This document shows, in pieces, positions 43,800 through 53,746 of a DNA stretch of 64,000 nt. The stretch comes from Kuenenia sp039794105 (GTDB taxonomy: Bacteria > Planctomycetota > Brocadiia > Brocadiales > Brocadiaceae). The DNA is taken from assembly GCF_039794105.1 (NCBI RefSeq), contig NZ_JBDIWA010000007.1:1-64000 (forward strand), written 5' to 3'. Numbering within the stretch: the stretch's first letter is position 1; each line of letters starts with the position of its first letter. The notes below the pieces were generated by a model. The model did no database searches. It was not told where the DNA came from and saw nothing but the letters and a program-made list of their open reading frames with translations. Made by a program: the position numbers and the translations under genes.

Positions 43800-44891
43800 T
43801 TATTCAGAGGCAAGATCAATCTTTGAACGGCTTTTTACATTAAACACAATGGAGAGGGCAATAAAAGAGGCAAGCATTGAAGATCCTCCATAGCTAATAA
43901 ACGGCAGTGTCATCCCAACAATTGGAGCAATCCCTAAATTCATCGCAATATTAACGACAACCTGTGTCGCAAACATGGTGAACACTCCAACAACAACAAG
44001 GCGCCCGAATGGCTCCCTGGTATTCCTGGCAATGCCAAGTCCGCACATAAAAAAAACCACATAAAGAAATAAAATAAAACATGCCCTCAAAAACCCCCAC
44101 TCTTCAGCAATAACGGCAAAAATAAAATCCGTATGTCTTTCGGGGAGAAATTTCAGTCTGTTTTGAGAGCCATTTCCCCATCCTGCGCCCAGCAATCCTC
44201 CCGAACCGACAGCAATAAGGGATTGAAGCCGATGATACCCTGCGCCCCAATCTGACGTCTTTTGAGGCCAAAGAACGCCAAGAATCCTCATCTTCTGATA
44301 GGGGTGCATCACAAAAAACCAAAGAAGTGGAGAGACGGCAAGCGACAAACAAAACAGTGATATGAGGTAAAAAATACGAATCCCGGCAACATACAACATG
44401 GTGATTAATACCGGAACCAATATAAGCGCTGTACCTAAATCAGGTTGTTTTATGATAAGGGCCATGGGAACTATTGTTAAAAGAATTGCAATCCCGACAT
44501 CAGACAACCCAAGCCCGTATTTTTTATACCTTAGAAACCTCGCAAGCGCAAGAATTAAGGTGATTTTCATAAACTCCGCCGGTTGTATCGAAAAGGAACC
44601 TATCGAAAACCACCGGCGTGTTCCTTTTACAGAATCGCCAAGAATCAACAACAGCAAAAGAAGACAAAGCACACAAACATAGATAATGTAGGAATAGTAT
44701 GCAAACAATAAATAATCAAAAGAAAGAAGCATGAAAAAAAATATAAATCCTATCCCAATCCATACAAATTGCTTCATTACATATTTTTCATTTGACGCGC
44801 TTAAAATAAAATACACCCCAATTATCAGCATAATGCATATTAACGGGAAAAGAATCCAATCAAAATTTTTTGTACGAAAACTGCTTATCAT
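43800..44891 (-). CDS. rodA: Rod shape-determining peptidoglycan glycosyltransferase RodA
   Basis: SEDS-family integral membrane glycosyltransferase that polymerises lipid II in the elongation machinery, working with PBP2. The 363-residue protein has about ten membrane segments and the SEDS signatures: GDSVKGTRRWFSIGSFSIQPAEFMKI (about 86-111), HPYQKMRILGVLWP, GAGWGNGSQNRLKFLPERHTDFIFAVIAEEWGF (catalytic Asp neighbourhood) and the C-terminal GMTLPFISYGGSSML. It is separated from mrdA by a 524-bp repeat-containing gap. The choice of RodA over FtsW rests on size and the mre neighbours. Confidence 0.93.
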   Translation of the reverse strand: MISSFRTKNFDWILFPLICIMLIIGVYFILSASNEKYVMKQFVWIGIGFIFFFMLLSFDYLLFAYYSYIIYVCVLCLLLLLLILGDSVKGTRRWFSIGSFSIQPAEFMKITLILALARFLRYKKYGLGLSDVGIAILLTIVPMALIIKQPDLGTALILVPVLITMLYVAGIRIFYLISLFCLSLAVSPLLWFFVMHPYQKMRILGVLWPQKTSDWGAGYHRLQSLIAVGSGGLLGAGWGNGSQNRLKFLPERHTDFIFAVIAEEWGFLRACFILFLYVVFFMCGLGIARNTREPFGRLVVVGVFTMFATQVVVNIAMNLGIAPIVGMTLPFISYGGSSMLASFIALSIVFNVKSRSKIDLASE

Positions 44892-45415
44892 GCGTTGTTA
44901 TCACTCAACAAAAAATGCTGTAACAGTAAATACTTATTAACTTTACCAAAATCATCCGGCATCACCAACAATATTTCTACTATCAAAGAGGACGATCGCA
45001 CATGGAGGGGTAGGCAATCATATTCAAAACTAAAGGCGCTGTTTCATTTTTCACAAGTGAAGAATAAAACGGAATGTCTTATATTTGCAGAGAAGTACAC
45101 ATCATCCTTGACATAAGGACATGGCATTGGCAAATTATCCTTAATTAAAGGACAAATAATTTAATGTGTAGGAATTTCAATGTGGAGGTTGTAGGGCGAA
45201 GAGGCTCTTCGCTCTATAAGGAAGGGGCGTTGTGCATTGATTTCGAAGAAGACTGTCTCTCGCAATTTGAGACTAAAGATTTTGAAATGAAACGTCTCCA
45301 TAATGGCTAAATTACCAGGGAGCACTCCCAAATATTTGTAAATTTAAAGAAAATCACAACTCGTTCCAAAGCTCCGGCTTTGGAACGTAATTGTTTTACA
45401 AGCGCTGTTTATCTT
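44892..45415. other. Repeat-containing gap between mrdA and rodA
   Basis: No gene is visible in this 524 bp. It contains two hairpins: AGGGCGAAGAGGCTCTTCGCTCT (around 45191-45213), and GTTCCAAAGC-TCCG-GCTTTGGAAC (45363-45386), a perfect 10-bp stem 30 bp after the mrdA stop that might act as its transcript end. The rodA promoter must lie in this stretch if rodA is not read through from mrdA. Confidence 0.55.
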
Positions 45416-47344
45416 TTAGGACGACGCACCCAGCTCCGGATATAAAAAAGACAACAGATCCTTTGCAATGGGAACTGCAATTGCGCCGCCATGTTCAGAT
45501 GTATGTTCTACCAGTACGAGAAACACGTATTGAGGCTTGTCATGCGGCACATAGCCGGCAAACCAGGCATGGTTATCATTTGGACGGCCCGTTTCCGCCG
45601 TCCCGGTTTTGCCCGCAGCCTTGTAAACCTCCAACCCTTTGTTTTTCGCCGTCCCGCGGGTAACAACCTCGTGGAGGGATTCACGTATAACGTTTAAAAT
45701 TTCAGGACGAATATTGATTTTTTTCTCCTTGCCGGGAGTGAAGGTTTTCACGACTTCCCCATTTTTGTTTGTTATTTTCAGCATTACATGCGGCTGTACA
45801 AGTGTACCGCCGTTTGCAATAGCAGCATACGCCCGAACCATCTGGAGGGGCGTTGTTAATAACGCTCCCTGACCTATTGAAATGTTCATGGCAGTCGCCG
45901 TTGTCTGAATCTCCGGCAGGTTTCCTGCCTTTTCGAACAAAAGATCTATGCCTGTTTCTTCGCCTATGCCAAATTTTTTTGCCCCGTCGGACAATATTTT
46001 TCTCTCAAGCCTTTTGGCCGTTTCAAAAAAGAAGACATTGCACGAAAAGGGAAGAGCGTCTTCTATCGTTATCCACCCATGCCCGCTTTTGTGCCAGCAC
46101 CGGAAAATGATATTTTTATAATTCGTATAGCCATTGCACTCGTAACCTGTATGCGCATGTATATTGTTTTCATTCATTGCCGTTATTGCCGTAATCGCTT
46201 TAAAAATAGAGCCCGGAGGCAAAGCGCCCTGTATAGCCCTGTCAAGCAATGGTTTTGCACGATCCTTATTAAGACGGCCAAAATCCTTATTCAATGTGTT
46301 TGGATTAAACCGGGGATTATTTGCCATGGCGATTATTTCTCCTGTCCATGGTTCCATAACAATGATTACGCCGCGATTTTCCCCCAATGCCTTTTCCGCA
46401 TGCGCCTGTATTTTGCTGTCAATCGTTAAATAAATATCATTACCCGGAACGGGAGGCCTTTCCAATACTATCTTTTCTATTTGAGTATTTTTGCAAATAA
46501 TTTCTTCAAACCTTTTTCCCCGCATACCACGCAATTCTTCCTCATATTTCGCTTCAACGCCCGCCCTGCCAATAAGGTCGTCTTTCGCGTATCCTTCATA
46601 AAGCAACAAAGGATTTTCATCCGCTGAACTACGGGAATCTAAAACAAAATTATCCCATTTTTTACTGTATTCCTGCCATTCCTTACCGGTGAGTTTTCCC
46701 AAATATCCGAGCACATGAGAAGCAATTTCCTGTTTAGGATATACCCTCTTTGACCTTGGGGTAACACGTACGTCCTGGAATGTATCCTCTTCAATCTCAA
46801 TCTGAATGGCCTTTTCTATCGGTACGTCATAAACAACAGGATAATATCCGTTCTCTTCTTTTATGAGGATAGGCCTTCCGAATTTTTTCTCCATGTTCTT
46901 TTTCAACTGTTCTACTTTCGTAACCGCCTTTTTGGAATCTCTCAATAATTTATCACGTGAAGTATTTAATACACGGGACAAATTATCCATCCACGCCTCC
47001 ATATCTGCATGACATTCTTTGCATGATCTATCTGTATTTTTGTGCGCCTTTAACTCCGCAATCCGTGGAACAGTATTATTTCCGTATACGATAGAACTAT
47101 AGAGTAATTTCTTATATTTTACCGAGATATCGAAGGCATGGTGGTCAATTGCCAAAACATCTCCTTGCCGGTCAAAAATGGTTCCCCGAACCGCTTCCAA
47201 CGGATAGCTTCTGATTCTGCGCGTTTTGGATATTCCCTGGTATTTACTGGTTTCAATAATCTGTAAATAAAAAAGCCTTCCCACAATACAAAAAATACAG
47301 AGCAAGAATAGTATTAAAATATGTTTATTCCGGTTAAAGTACAT
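45416..47344 (-). CDS. mrdA: Penicillin-binding protein 2 with a CXXCH motif
   Basis: Class B transpeptidase that cross-links lateral-wall peptidoglycan with RodA. The 642-residue protein has an N-terminal membrane anchor (9-27), a periplasmic pedestal region (about 40-300, GTIFDRQGDVLA, ASHVLGYLG) and the transpeptidase domain with SxxK (Ser379-Lys382, SIFK), SCN (434-436) and KTG (579-581). Residues 108-112 are CKECH (47009-47023), a canonical c-type heme attachment motif, in a Lys/Glu-rich segment (95-165) in the N-terminal part. I know of no established heme-bearing PBP2. The gene follows mreD by 3 bp in the order mreB-mreC-mreD-mrdA. Confidence 0.94.
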   Translation of the reverse strand: MYFNRNKHILILFLLCIFCIVGRLFYLQIIETSKYQGISKTRRIRSYPLEAVRGTIFDRQGDVLAIDHHAFDISVKYKKLLYSSIVYGNNTVPRIAELKAHKNTDRSCKECHADMEAWMDNLSRVLNTSRDKLLRDSKKAVTKVEQLKKNMEKKFGRPILIKEENGYYPVVYDVPIEKAIQIEIEEDTFQDVRVTPRSKRVYPKQEIASHVLGYLGKLTGKEWQEYSKKWDNFVLDSRSSADENPLLLYEGYAKDDLIGRAGVEAKYEEELRGMRGKRFEEIICKNTQIEKIVLERPPVPGNDIYLTIDSKIQAHAEKALGENRGVIIVMEPWTGEIIAMANNPRFNPNTLNKDFGRLNKDRAKPLLDRAIQGALPPGSIFKAITAITAMNENNIHAHTGYECNGYTNYKNIIFRCWHKSGHGWITIEDALPFSCNVFFFETAKRLERKILSDGAKKFGIGEETGIDLLFEKAGNLPEIQTTATAMNISIGQGALLTTPLQMVRAYAAIANGGTLVQPHVMLKITNKNGEVVKTFTPGKEKKINIRPEILNVIRESLHEVVTRGTAKNKGLEVYKAAGKTGTAETGRPNDNHAWFAGYVPHDKPQYVFLVLVEHTSEHGGAIAVPIAKDLLSFLYPELGASS

Positions 47345-47347
47345 GGG

Positions 47348-47845
47348 TTATTTTCCCGTGGCGCTAAAATTTTTGACAGGTTGCAGCTTATTAAAGATGT
47401 AAAACAAAAATGGTGCAACGGCCGCCGTGTACAAAGAACAAATAAAAATCATCCATATCATTGAAGAAATGTTTGTAGACCGGCAGGATATTGCAGTATG
47501 TAGGGCATAAAGTACATTATAGAGAATAGAAAAAATAAATGTGACCAATATTTTAGTCACTAAATGTCCCCGAAACAACACTCCCCTTATTGACCATATA
47601 AAAAAACCGACTGCAACAAAAAAAACAGCATTAACCCCCAAAGCGCCTTCCGATAACACATCTTTTGATATCCCGATAAACCAGCTCGTAACCACATTTC
47701 GTTTCACATCAATAAAAAAAGAATAAAAAACAACTAACGGAAAATAAAGATCCGGCATAGCAGCGCCAATATTAATCCAACCCATCAGTGTTGATTGAAA
47801 AAGGGAAATGCATAGTAGTATGCAAAAAAAGGTTATCCAGCGCAT
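47348..47845 (-). CDS. mreD: Rod shape-determining protein MreD
   Basis: A 165-residue inner-membrane protein with about five hydrophobic segments and typical MreD features: a short N-terminal helix, PDLYFPLVVFYSFF, the ISKDVLSEGALGVNAVFFVAVG segment, and a poorly conserved C-terminus. MreD couples MreC to the cell-wall elongation complex. It lies 74 bp after mreC and 3 bp before mrdA, a well conserved order. Confidence 0.88.
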   Translation of the reverse strand: MRWITFFCILLCISLFQSTLMGWINIGAAMPDLYFPLVVFYSFFIDVKRNVVTSWFIGISKDVLSEGALGVNAVFFVAVGFFIWSIRGVLFRGHLVTKILVTFIFSILYNVLYALHTAISCRSTNISSMIWMIFICSLYTAAVAPFLFYIFNKLQPVKNFSATGK

Positions 47846-47919
47846 GGCAATGTTCTAAAAATATTCAACACTTTAGTCAGGGGAACGAGCAGCACCCGTT
47901 TATATCAAATATTTAGCCC

Positions 47920-48750
47920 CTACTCCTTGATTACCAAAACATTTTCAATCTTTGTTATATTTACCAAGGGCAACGCTTTTACGCTTTGAAAAAGAGCGCC
48001 GCCTTTCGTCTCATTCTCTATCACTGTAGCAATTGGCAGGGACGCTATATAAAATGATCCTGTGTCAGAAGTTACTACTTTATCCGATTTTTTTAACGTC
48101 GTCCACCGCGGCACATATTTTAACCGACAATAAGGAGATGCATTACCTTCTATTATAACCTGGTCCCTTGTCCGGAGTATTCTTCCCGGAATACGTGATG
48201 CGGGATCGGTAATCAACCGAACCTGACTGGTTCTGGCTCCTGCAACAGAAATCACCCCGACTAGCGCATTTTTTGCCACTACAACATTATTGTCTTTAAC
48301 GCCATGTTTTATCCCGACGTTAATAGTGATGCTTCTTCTGAAAATGGAGGTATCGTATCCGATAATGTCAGCCGGAATGATGTGAGATTTTGCTTTTTTT
48401 TGTTCTTTATGAAATTCAGAAACTGCGCTTAGTTTATCTTGTAATTTGTGATTAGTATCCTGCAATTCAATAATTTTATTTTTAAGCTCTGTAACTTCAT
48501 TTTCCCGTTCCGTATTTGTCTCATTTTCCGCCCAAATACATGTGATTCTATGGAAAAAATCACTTGCCGTATTGCTGGATAAACACGTCGCCCACTGAAA
48601 CGGCCGGACTGGCATTACACATGCCATTTTTATTCCATTTGAAACGTTAAGAGGCAAGAATAATAGTAGTAAGGAAATGGTAAGAACGAGGGTTGTAATA
48701 GTGAGTGGACGAGATAAGAGCTCGTTAAAATTAGGTTTGGAGGTCCTCAT
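47920..48750 (-). CDS. mreC: Rod shape-determining protein MreC
   Basis: A 276-residue bitopic protein. One N-terminal membrane helix (LTITTLVLTISLLLLFLPL) is followed by a coiled coil (about 78-125, NEVTELKNKIIELQDTNHKLQ) and two beta domains (VGIKHGVKDNNVVVAKNALVGVIS, SRIPGRILRTRDQVIIEG, YVPRWTTLKKSDKVVTSDTG). MreC bridges MreB to PBP2 in the periplasm. ATG 48750 is preferred, overlapping the mreB stop by 20 bp; the open frame extends to 48810. Confidence 0.92.
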   Translation of the reverse strand: MRTSKPNFNELLSRPLTITTLVLTISLLLLFLPLNVSNGIKMACVMPVRPFQWATCLSSNTASDFFHRITCIWAENETNTERENEVTELKNKIIELQDTNHKLQDKLSAVSEFHKEQKKAKSHIIPADIIGYDTSIFRRSITINVGIKHGVKDNNVVVAKNALVGVISVAGARTSQVRLITDPASRIPGRILRTRDQVIIEGNASPYCRLKYVPRWTTLKKSDKVVTSDTGSFYIASLPIATVIENETKGGALFQSVKALPLVNITKIENVLVIKE

Positions 48751-49786
48751 CGTATAAAACAGCTTTAAATAAATCCAGATTTTCAAGGAGATATCCCGTA
48801 CCCCTTGCAACGGCAGTTAAGGGATCGTCAGCGACTCTCACCGGCAGGCCGGTTTCTTCCGCCAGCAGTGTATCCAGCCTTTTAATTAAAGCACCACCCC
48901 CTACCAATACTAAACCATTGGTGAGTAAGTCGGATGCAAGTTCCGGTGCAGTTTTTTCCAGGGTGGCCTTCACAGCATGCACTATCTTATCAATTGGTTC
49001 TTTTAACGCCTCACGGATCTCTTCTGAACTAATATTCGTGGCCCTTGGCAACCCGGCAATTGCATCCCTTCCGCGAACCTCCATTTTCAATTCTTCTTCC
49101 AGCGGATAGGCAGACCCTATCGATATCTTTATTTGTTCCGCCGTTCGATGCCCTATGTCAAGATTGTAAGTCTTCCTCACATACTGAACAATCGCCTCGT
49201 CCAGCTCGTCTCCCGCAATTCTAAGACTTTCGTGAGTAAATATATCGCCAAGACAAAGCACTGCGACCTCTGTGGTGCCTCCCCCTATATCTACAACCAT
49301 ACTTGCTTCCGGTTCCCCGACGGGAAGTCCCACTCCAATTGCAGCAGCCTTTGGTTCTGAAACAAGGTACACTTCGCGCGCTCCGGCCCTCTCCGCCGAA
49401 TTCACCACCGCCCGTTTTTCTACCGCAGTGATCCCGGACGGGATCGCAATCAATATCCTTGGCCGCACGCCCCATTTGCGCTTGTGAACCTTTGTGATAA
49501 AGTATTTCAGCATTGCTTCCGTAATATCAAAATCCGCAATTACCCCATTTTTAAGAGGACGAATAACGGAAATGCTACTCGGCGCTTTTTCCAGCATGGA
49601 TTTTGCGACAATCCCTACCGCCCTGCCGTTTAAAAGAACTTTGTTTGTACCAGGCTTTACCGCCACTACGGAGGGTTCCGACAATACAATGCCATGACCG
49701 GGTATGCAAACAAGTGTGTTTGCAGTGCCAAGATCAATCCCCATATCTGTTGAAACAAAGCCCAAAATAAAGTCTAACGGATGCAT
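48731..49786 (-). CDS. mreB: Rod shape-determining actin homologue MreB
   Basis: Bacterial actin that organises lateral-wall synthesis. The 351-residue protein (ATG 49786; frame open to 49834) shows the ATPase fold motifs: phosphate 1 TDMGIDLGTANTLVC, GRAVGIVAKSMLEK, phosphate 2 MVVDIGGGTTEVAVLCLG and adenosine GLVLVGGGALIKRLD. It heads a tight cluster in the order mreB-mreC-mreD-mrdA. The Shine-Dalgarno before ATG 49786 is weak (AGAGAA). Confidence 0.95.
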   Translation of the reverse strand: MHPLDFILGFVSTDMGIDLGTANTLVCIPGHGIVLSEPSVVAVKPGTNKVLLNGRAVGIVAKSMLEKAPSSISVIRPLKNGVIADFDITEAMLKYFITKVHKRKWGVRPRILIAIPSGITAVEKRAVVNSAERAGAREVYLVSEPKAAAIGVGLPVGEPEASMVVDIGGGTTEVAVLCLGDIFTHESLRIAGDELDEAIVQYVRKTYNLDIGHRTAEQIKISIGSAYPLEEELKMEVRGRDAIAGLPRATNISSEEIREALKEPIDKIVHAVKATLEKTAPELASDLLTNGLVLVGGGALIKRLDTLLAEETGLPVRVADDPLTAVARGTGYLLENLDLFKAVLYDEDLQT

Positions 49787-49895
49787 TTTTATTCTCTGGA
49801 AATGTACCCCCGCAGCAGTTCTTATTTTCTGCAAGTGTAATAAATATAATAGTTAACAATTAAATCGGAATTATACGTTTATTATTTACAGAATG

Positions 49896-51509
49896 TCAAG
49901 TGTAAAGTCTTTTAAAAAAAGAGGATAAAACTATGCCCCCGGTCACTGTTAAACAAACAAGGGAAAACCAATCTCCGTATAGCGTATAATAGGTATTATC
50001 GCCTTTAACCAGTTTAATACGGTTTAACAGAACGCCGCTTATCTCTTTTTGCCTCCCTTCAGAATCGGTTAGTTTATTATAGATATTCCCGTCGGGACTT
50101 ACAAACGCCGATATCCCCGTATTTGCCGCACGCGCCATGCCTGTACGATTTTCTACTGCTCTAAATACCATTATTGCAAGATGCTGCTCCAATTCCGCAC
50201 TATCATGAAACCATCCATCATTTGTCACGTTAAATATAAAATCCGCCCCCTGCTTTTTCAGATTCCTTAGCAAGGCGGGAACCGTGTCTTCATAGCAAAT
50301 AGATGCTCCAAAACTAAAGGTTTGATCTTGCAATGTCTTAAGATGAAATAAGGTGGGGGTTTCCCCAGGCGACAACCCGACAGAATAAGGCACTAGTTTC
50401 GCTAAAAAGGGAAAATATTTTTTCAGTGGAGTAAATTCACCAAAAGGCACAAGGTGGATCTTGTCGTATCTGTCCAGCAGTTTTCCGTTTATTCCATAAA
50501 AATAAACGCTGTTAAAATATCGCTGCTCCTCTTCCGAAAGAAACAGTGAAATACCGCCCAGGAGGAGATTTGCATTCAATTCATGCGCCAGTTGAACTAC
50601 CGTAAGCTGCGACAGATAATCAATTTTTCTTCCCGTAAGGTCAGGATTGATATTAAGTATCCCCGGCACCATCGTTTCCGGCCAGACGACAATATCTACC
50701 GGTTCCCCTTTAATGCATACGGATAAATCATAATATTTTCTTAATGTATCAACTTCTTCCTCTTCCGACGGCGCTGCTTTCACGTCCTGCGGGATATTCC
50801 CCTGCACCAGGCACACAACAGGTCCGTCATACGGCTTATAACCTTTAAGCCAATGCACTCCATACCATAACGCCCCAATAACAAATAGCGGCGGTAAAAT
50901 ATACGATAAATAAATAAACTCGTGTTTTCTTCCAACCCAAAGGGCTATCTCTTCATTTTTTTCATTTCTCTTCTCTTTAAGAAAACAATGTGCGATTAAC
51001 CACGCAATATACGCATTCACCATAATAATAATAAACGATACGCCGGAGACTCCTGTAATATCACATATTTGTATTACCGGCAAACAGCGGTATTGAGTGT
51101 GTCCTGCGAAAAACCAGGGAAACCCTGATAAGAGATGGGATCGTACATATTCCAAAGCGATCCAAACACATGGGGCAACAAAAACGATGGGTAACTTTAG
51201 TTTTAAAACAGCCCTTCGAATGCAAAAAGCAAAGCAGAGGAAATAGAGCGCACAATAAAGACTTAATAACAACCACGCCGCATAGGTAACATGCCGCAGC
51301 CATGAAAGCTCGGTGAAAAAAAAGAGTACCCCAACAAAATACGAAGAAAGAAGGACATATTTCTTTACCCGGATAATAAGAATAAACCACGGTACAAGTG
51401 CAAACCAGGCAAAATACCCTAAATCTGCAGGAGGAAAGGAAAGGCAGAAAAAAAGGATGGTTAAAAAGGAAAGGCCTGCAATTTGAATAATTTCTTTATT
51501 TCTCAACAC
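49896..51509 (-). CDS. lnt: Apolipoprotein N-acyltransferase
   Basis: Adds the third acyl chain to the lipoprotein N-terminal cysteine in diderm bacteria. The 537-residue protein has about six N-terminal membrane helices (1-215) and a C-terminal nitrilase-like domain with the Glu-Lys-Cys triad: Glu in VVWPETMVPG, Lys in YDKIHLVPFGEF and Cys in FGASICYEDTVPALL. A final membrane helix anchors the protein. It overlaps the end of moeA by 7 bp and precedes mreB by 109 bp. A lipoprotein gene lies at 53189. Confidence 0.93.
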   Translation of the reverse strand: MLRNKEIIQIAGLSFLTILFFCLSFPPADLGYFAWFALVPWFILIIRVKKYVLLSSYFVGVLFFFTELSWLRHVTYAAWLLLSLYCALYFLCFAFCIRRAVLKLKLPIVFVAPCVWIALEYVRSHLLSGFPWFFAGHTQYRCLPVIQICDITGVSGVSFIIIMVNAYIAWLIAHCFLKEKRNEKNEEIALWVGRKHEFIYLSYILPPLFVIGALWYGVHWLKGYKPYDGPVVCLVQGNIPQDVKAAPSEEEEVDTLRKYYDLSVCIKGEPVDIVVWPETMVPGILNINPDLTGRKIDYLSQLTVVQLAHELNANLLLGGISLFLSEEEQRYFNSVYFYGINGKLLDRYDKIHLVPFGEFTPLKKYFPFLAKLVPYSVGLSPGETPTLFHLKTLQDQTFSFGASICYEDTVPALLRNLKKQGADFIFNVTNDGWFHDSAELEQHLAIMVFRAVENRTGMARAANTGISAFVSPDGNIYNKLTDSEGRQKEISGVLLNRIKLVKGDNTYYTLYGDWFSLVCLTVTGGIVLSSFFKRLYT

Positions 51510-52711
51510 AGGTTATCGAGAAGAATAATATCAATCAATTGCCCTTTGGAAAGAGTTTCTGTTTCTTCAGGGATAATAAGAAGGCAATTCGCCTTTGTCG
51601 TTGCCAGTAAATCAGCGGAACCATGCCATTCAACGGGAGAAACAGACCATATATTTTCTTTCCATTGACACCGTGCAGGGCGAAACTCGCGGCGTTTTCT
51701 TTTTGTGGAAATATCCGTTTCTAATAATGCCGCTACCGTTGTTCTGCCCAAAGAAGAAAAACCCATTAATCTCCGTATCGCCGGATAGATAAACAATTCG
51801 AACGTAACCAGTGAAGCAACTGGATTTCCTGGCAGTGCAAAAATCAATGTTTTGTCCTTTTTTCCGAAGATAACGGGTTTCCCCGGCCGTAATGCCACCT
51901 TTTCAAAATAAATGCGCACCCCCGCTTCTTTCAAAACATCTCCGACAAGATCATATTCTCCCATTGAAACCCCGCCGGAAAGAATCAGTACATCCTTCTG
52001 CAGCCCCCGCGTCATTATCCCCACAATGTCTTCTTTCCTATCTCCGGCAATGCCCAGTATCTCAACCCCGGCATTCATTCGCCTTGCCTGTGCTGCCAGG
52101 GAGTAACTGTTGCTGTTTCTTATTTGTACAGGGGACGGTTTTTCATCAACATTTACCAGTTCATTCCCTGTAGAAATGATGCCAATGGCAGGGGCGGGAT
52201 ATACTCTTACAACAGACTTACCCACTGTTGCAAGTATTCCTATTTCCTGTGGACGAATCTGCATCCCTGCATGAAGAACTATTTGCCCGATTTGCATATC
52301 CTCGCCACGGTTGGAAATATTGGCTCCGGTTTTAACAGATTTCAATATTTTTACCCGGTCTTCTTCCCCGGTATCTTCCGTATCCTCAAACCTGACTACC
52401 GCATCCGCACCTTCCGGAACGGATGCGCCGGTCATAATTTTAGAAACACACCCCTGCGATACCTTCTTTGCAGGCATATCTCCCGCCGCAATATTCTCAA
52501 TAATTTTTAATACGACGGGCGCGGTTTTCGTATCTTCCGCAATCACAGCGTATCCATCCATGGCAGAACGATTGAAGGGGGGCATGTCAATGTCTGACCT
52601 TACGTCTTCGGCAAGACAAAAATCCCGTGCGTCCTCAAAGTACACCTGTATCGGCGCTAAAGGGCTTACATTTTCAATAATAATTTTCTTTGCTTCATCT
52701 ACTGAAATCAT
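51503..52711 (-). CDS. moeA: Molybdopterin molybdenumtransferase MoeA
   Basis: Inserts molybdenum into adenylated molybdopterin to complete the Mo cofactor. The 402-residue protein has the MoeA N-terminal domain (MPPFNRSAMDGYAV, PAKKVSQGCVSKIMTGASVPEGADAVVRFEDTE), the catalytic MoCF_biosynth domain (GIISTGNELV, ILSGGVSMGEYDLV, RPGKPVIFG, ALPGNPVASLVTFELF) and the C-terminal beta domain. It overlaps lnt by 7 bp at the 3' end. Other Mo-cofactor genes are not in the window. Confidence 0.94.
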   Translation of the reverse strand: MISVDEAKKIIIENVSPLAPIQVYFEDARDFCLAEDVRSDIDMPPFNRSAMDGYAVIAEDTKTAPVVLKIIENIAAGDMPAKKVSQGCVSKIMTGASVPEGADAVVRFEDTEDTGEEDRVKILKSVKTGANISNRGEDMQIGQIVLHAGMQIRPQEIGILATVGKSVVRVYPAPAIGIISTGNELVNVDEKPSPVQIRNSNSYSLAAQARRMNAGVEILGIAGDRKEDIVGIMTRGLQKDVLILSGGVSMGEYDLVGDVLKEAGVRIYFEKVALRPGKPVIFGKKDKTLIFALPGNPVASLVTFELFIYPAIRRLMGFSSLGRTTVAALLETDISTKRKRREFRPARCQWKENIWSVSPVEWHGSADLLATTKANCLLIIPEETETLSKGQLIDIILLDNLC

Positions 52712-53018
52712 GGTTTGATATGTTAAATTAACAATAATGGTATGTCAAGTATTGTTACGCCGACGGAAATAAACAAGATCTTCCGATACCGTTGTATCAA
52801 CACTATTTACAGACTTATTGTGACAGCGCCTCACCGCTTTACAAATGAATAGTAAAAGTGGCGGTTGTCTGCTAAAATATAAGGACATTTTTCTGTTAAT
52901 GGTATGCGGTTCTTATTGGTGGATTCGTCGCGAAAAAGCCGCGCCTTAATCCACACTCTACACAGGTTTGTAATCCGAACCTGTAGTGAGTCTTTTTCGT
53001 TAAGCAATGAACAAACCT

Positions 53019-53078
53019 CTACCCCAACCCCCTCCAAAGAGGGGAATGTCCCCCGCTGGCGGGGGTGCAAGGGGGTGG
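53019..53078. repeat. G/C-rich interspersed palindrome, copy 2
   Basis: The left arm CTACCCCAACCCCCTCC and right arm GGGGGTGCAAGGGGGTGG enclose GGGGAATGTCCCCCGCTGGC. It is related to 3275-3341. The rest of the 52712-53188 gap holds no gene; TTGACA at 53122 could be a promoter -35 for the lipoprotein gene but has no good -10. Confidence 0.65.
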
Positions 53079-53188
53079 AATTAAAATTTTGAATTTATTT
53101 CGGATTTTACCATTAAATATTTTGACAAAAGTGCGAAGAAATACCTTTTAGGGTACTAATTTTTTACCCTCTGTGAAAGGAGGACGCG

Positions 53189-53713
53189 TTGAATTATTTC
53201 GTAGCAAAATATCCCTTCTTCTTCTTCTTCTGGTTCATGGTGTTTTTCCCCCTTTGTTTTTACGGATGCGCCTCGTTAAGCAACAAAGACCATCCTTTTC
53301 ATTTTGATAGACAACATGCAATACTTTCGGAGAGAGAAGGGTGGCAAGTCCTTCAGGATGAAAAGGAGGGTATCATTCTATGGAATGAAGAACACCATGC
53401 CACAATTGTCATGCTTTATAGTCCTTCCGGCAATAAAAAACTCACACCCGATCTGCTCAATCATCAACTGTTTATTGGCATCAGGAACAAGGATATTGTA
53501 TTTAAAGAACCGTTAATCATTGACGGCAAGGACGCACTGCGTTCATTATTATTGGGGGAACTCGACAGCAGAAGATTTAAATTTGACTCCTATACTATAA
53601 ATGGAGAGGGCATTGTTTGCGACATCGTCTATTTTGCACCTCCCGATTTTTTTGACGCCACGCATGAAGATTTTCTTACATTAATACAAACATTCAAATT
53701 CCCCGCACAATAA
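53189..53713 (+). CDS. Probable lipoprotein of unknown function
   Basis: A 174-residue protein starting at TTG 53189, 6 bases after GGAGG. The N-terminal hydrophobic stretch ends in a lipobox (FYGC, Cys near residue 27), so it should be lipidated and kept in the envelope. The mature part is a small mixed alpha/beta domain (HAILSEREGWQVLQDEKEGIILW, DFLTLIQTFKF) with no family I recognise. It is flanked by repeats on both sides and not in an operon. The hairpin at 53747-53772 may end the transcript. Confidence 0.72.
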   Translation: MNYFVAKYPFFFFFWFMVFFPLCFYGCASLSNKDHPFHFDRQHAILSEREGWQVLQDEKEGIILWNEEHHATIVMLYSPSGNKKLTPDLLNHQLFIGIRNKDIVFKEPLIIDGKDALRSLLLGELDSRRFKFDSYTINGEGIVCDIVYFAPPDFFDATHEDFLTLIQTFKFPAQ

Positions 53714-53746
53714 CATATCTGCCGGGTATTTTGTAATGGGGTCTGG

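Noticed and set aside
52831..53070. 79-codon minus-strand ORF across a repeat
   Set aside because: About a third of it is read through the G/C-rich palindrome at 53019-53078; similar artefact at 3244-3432.
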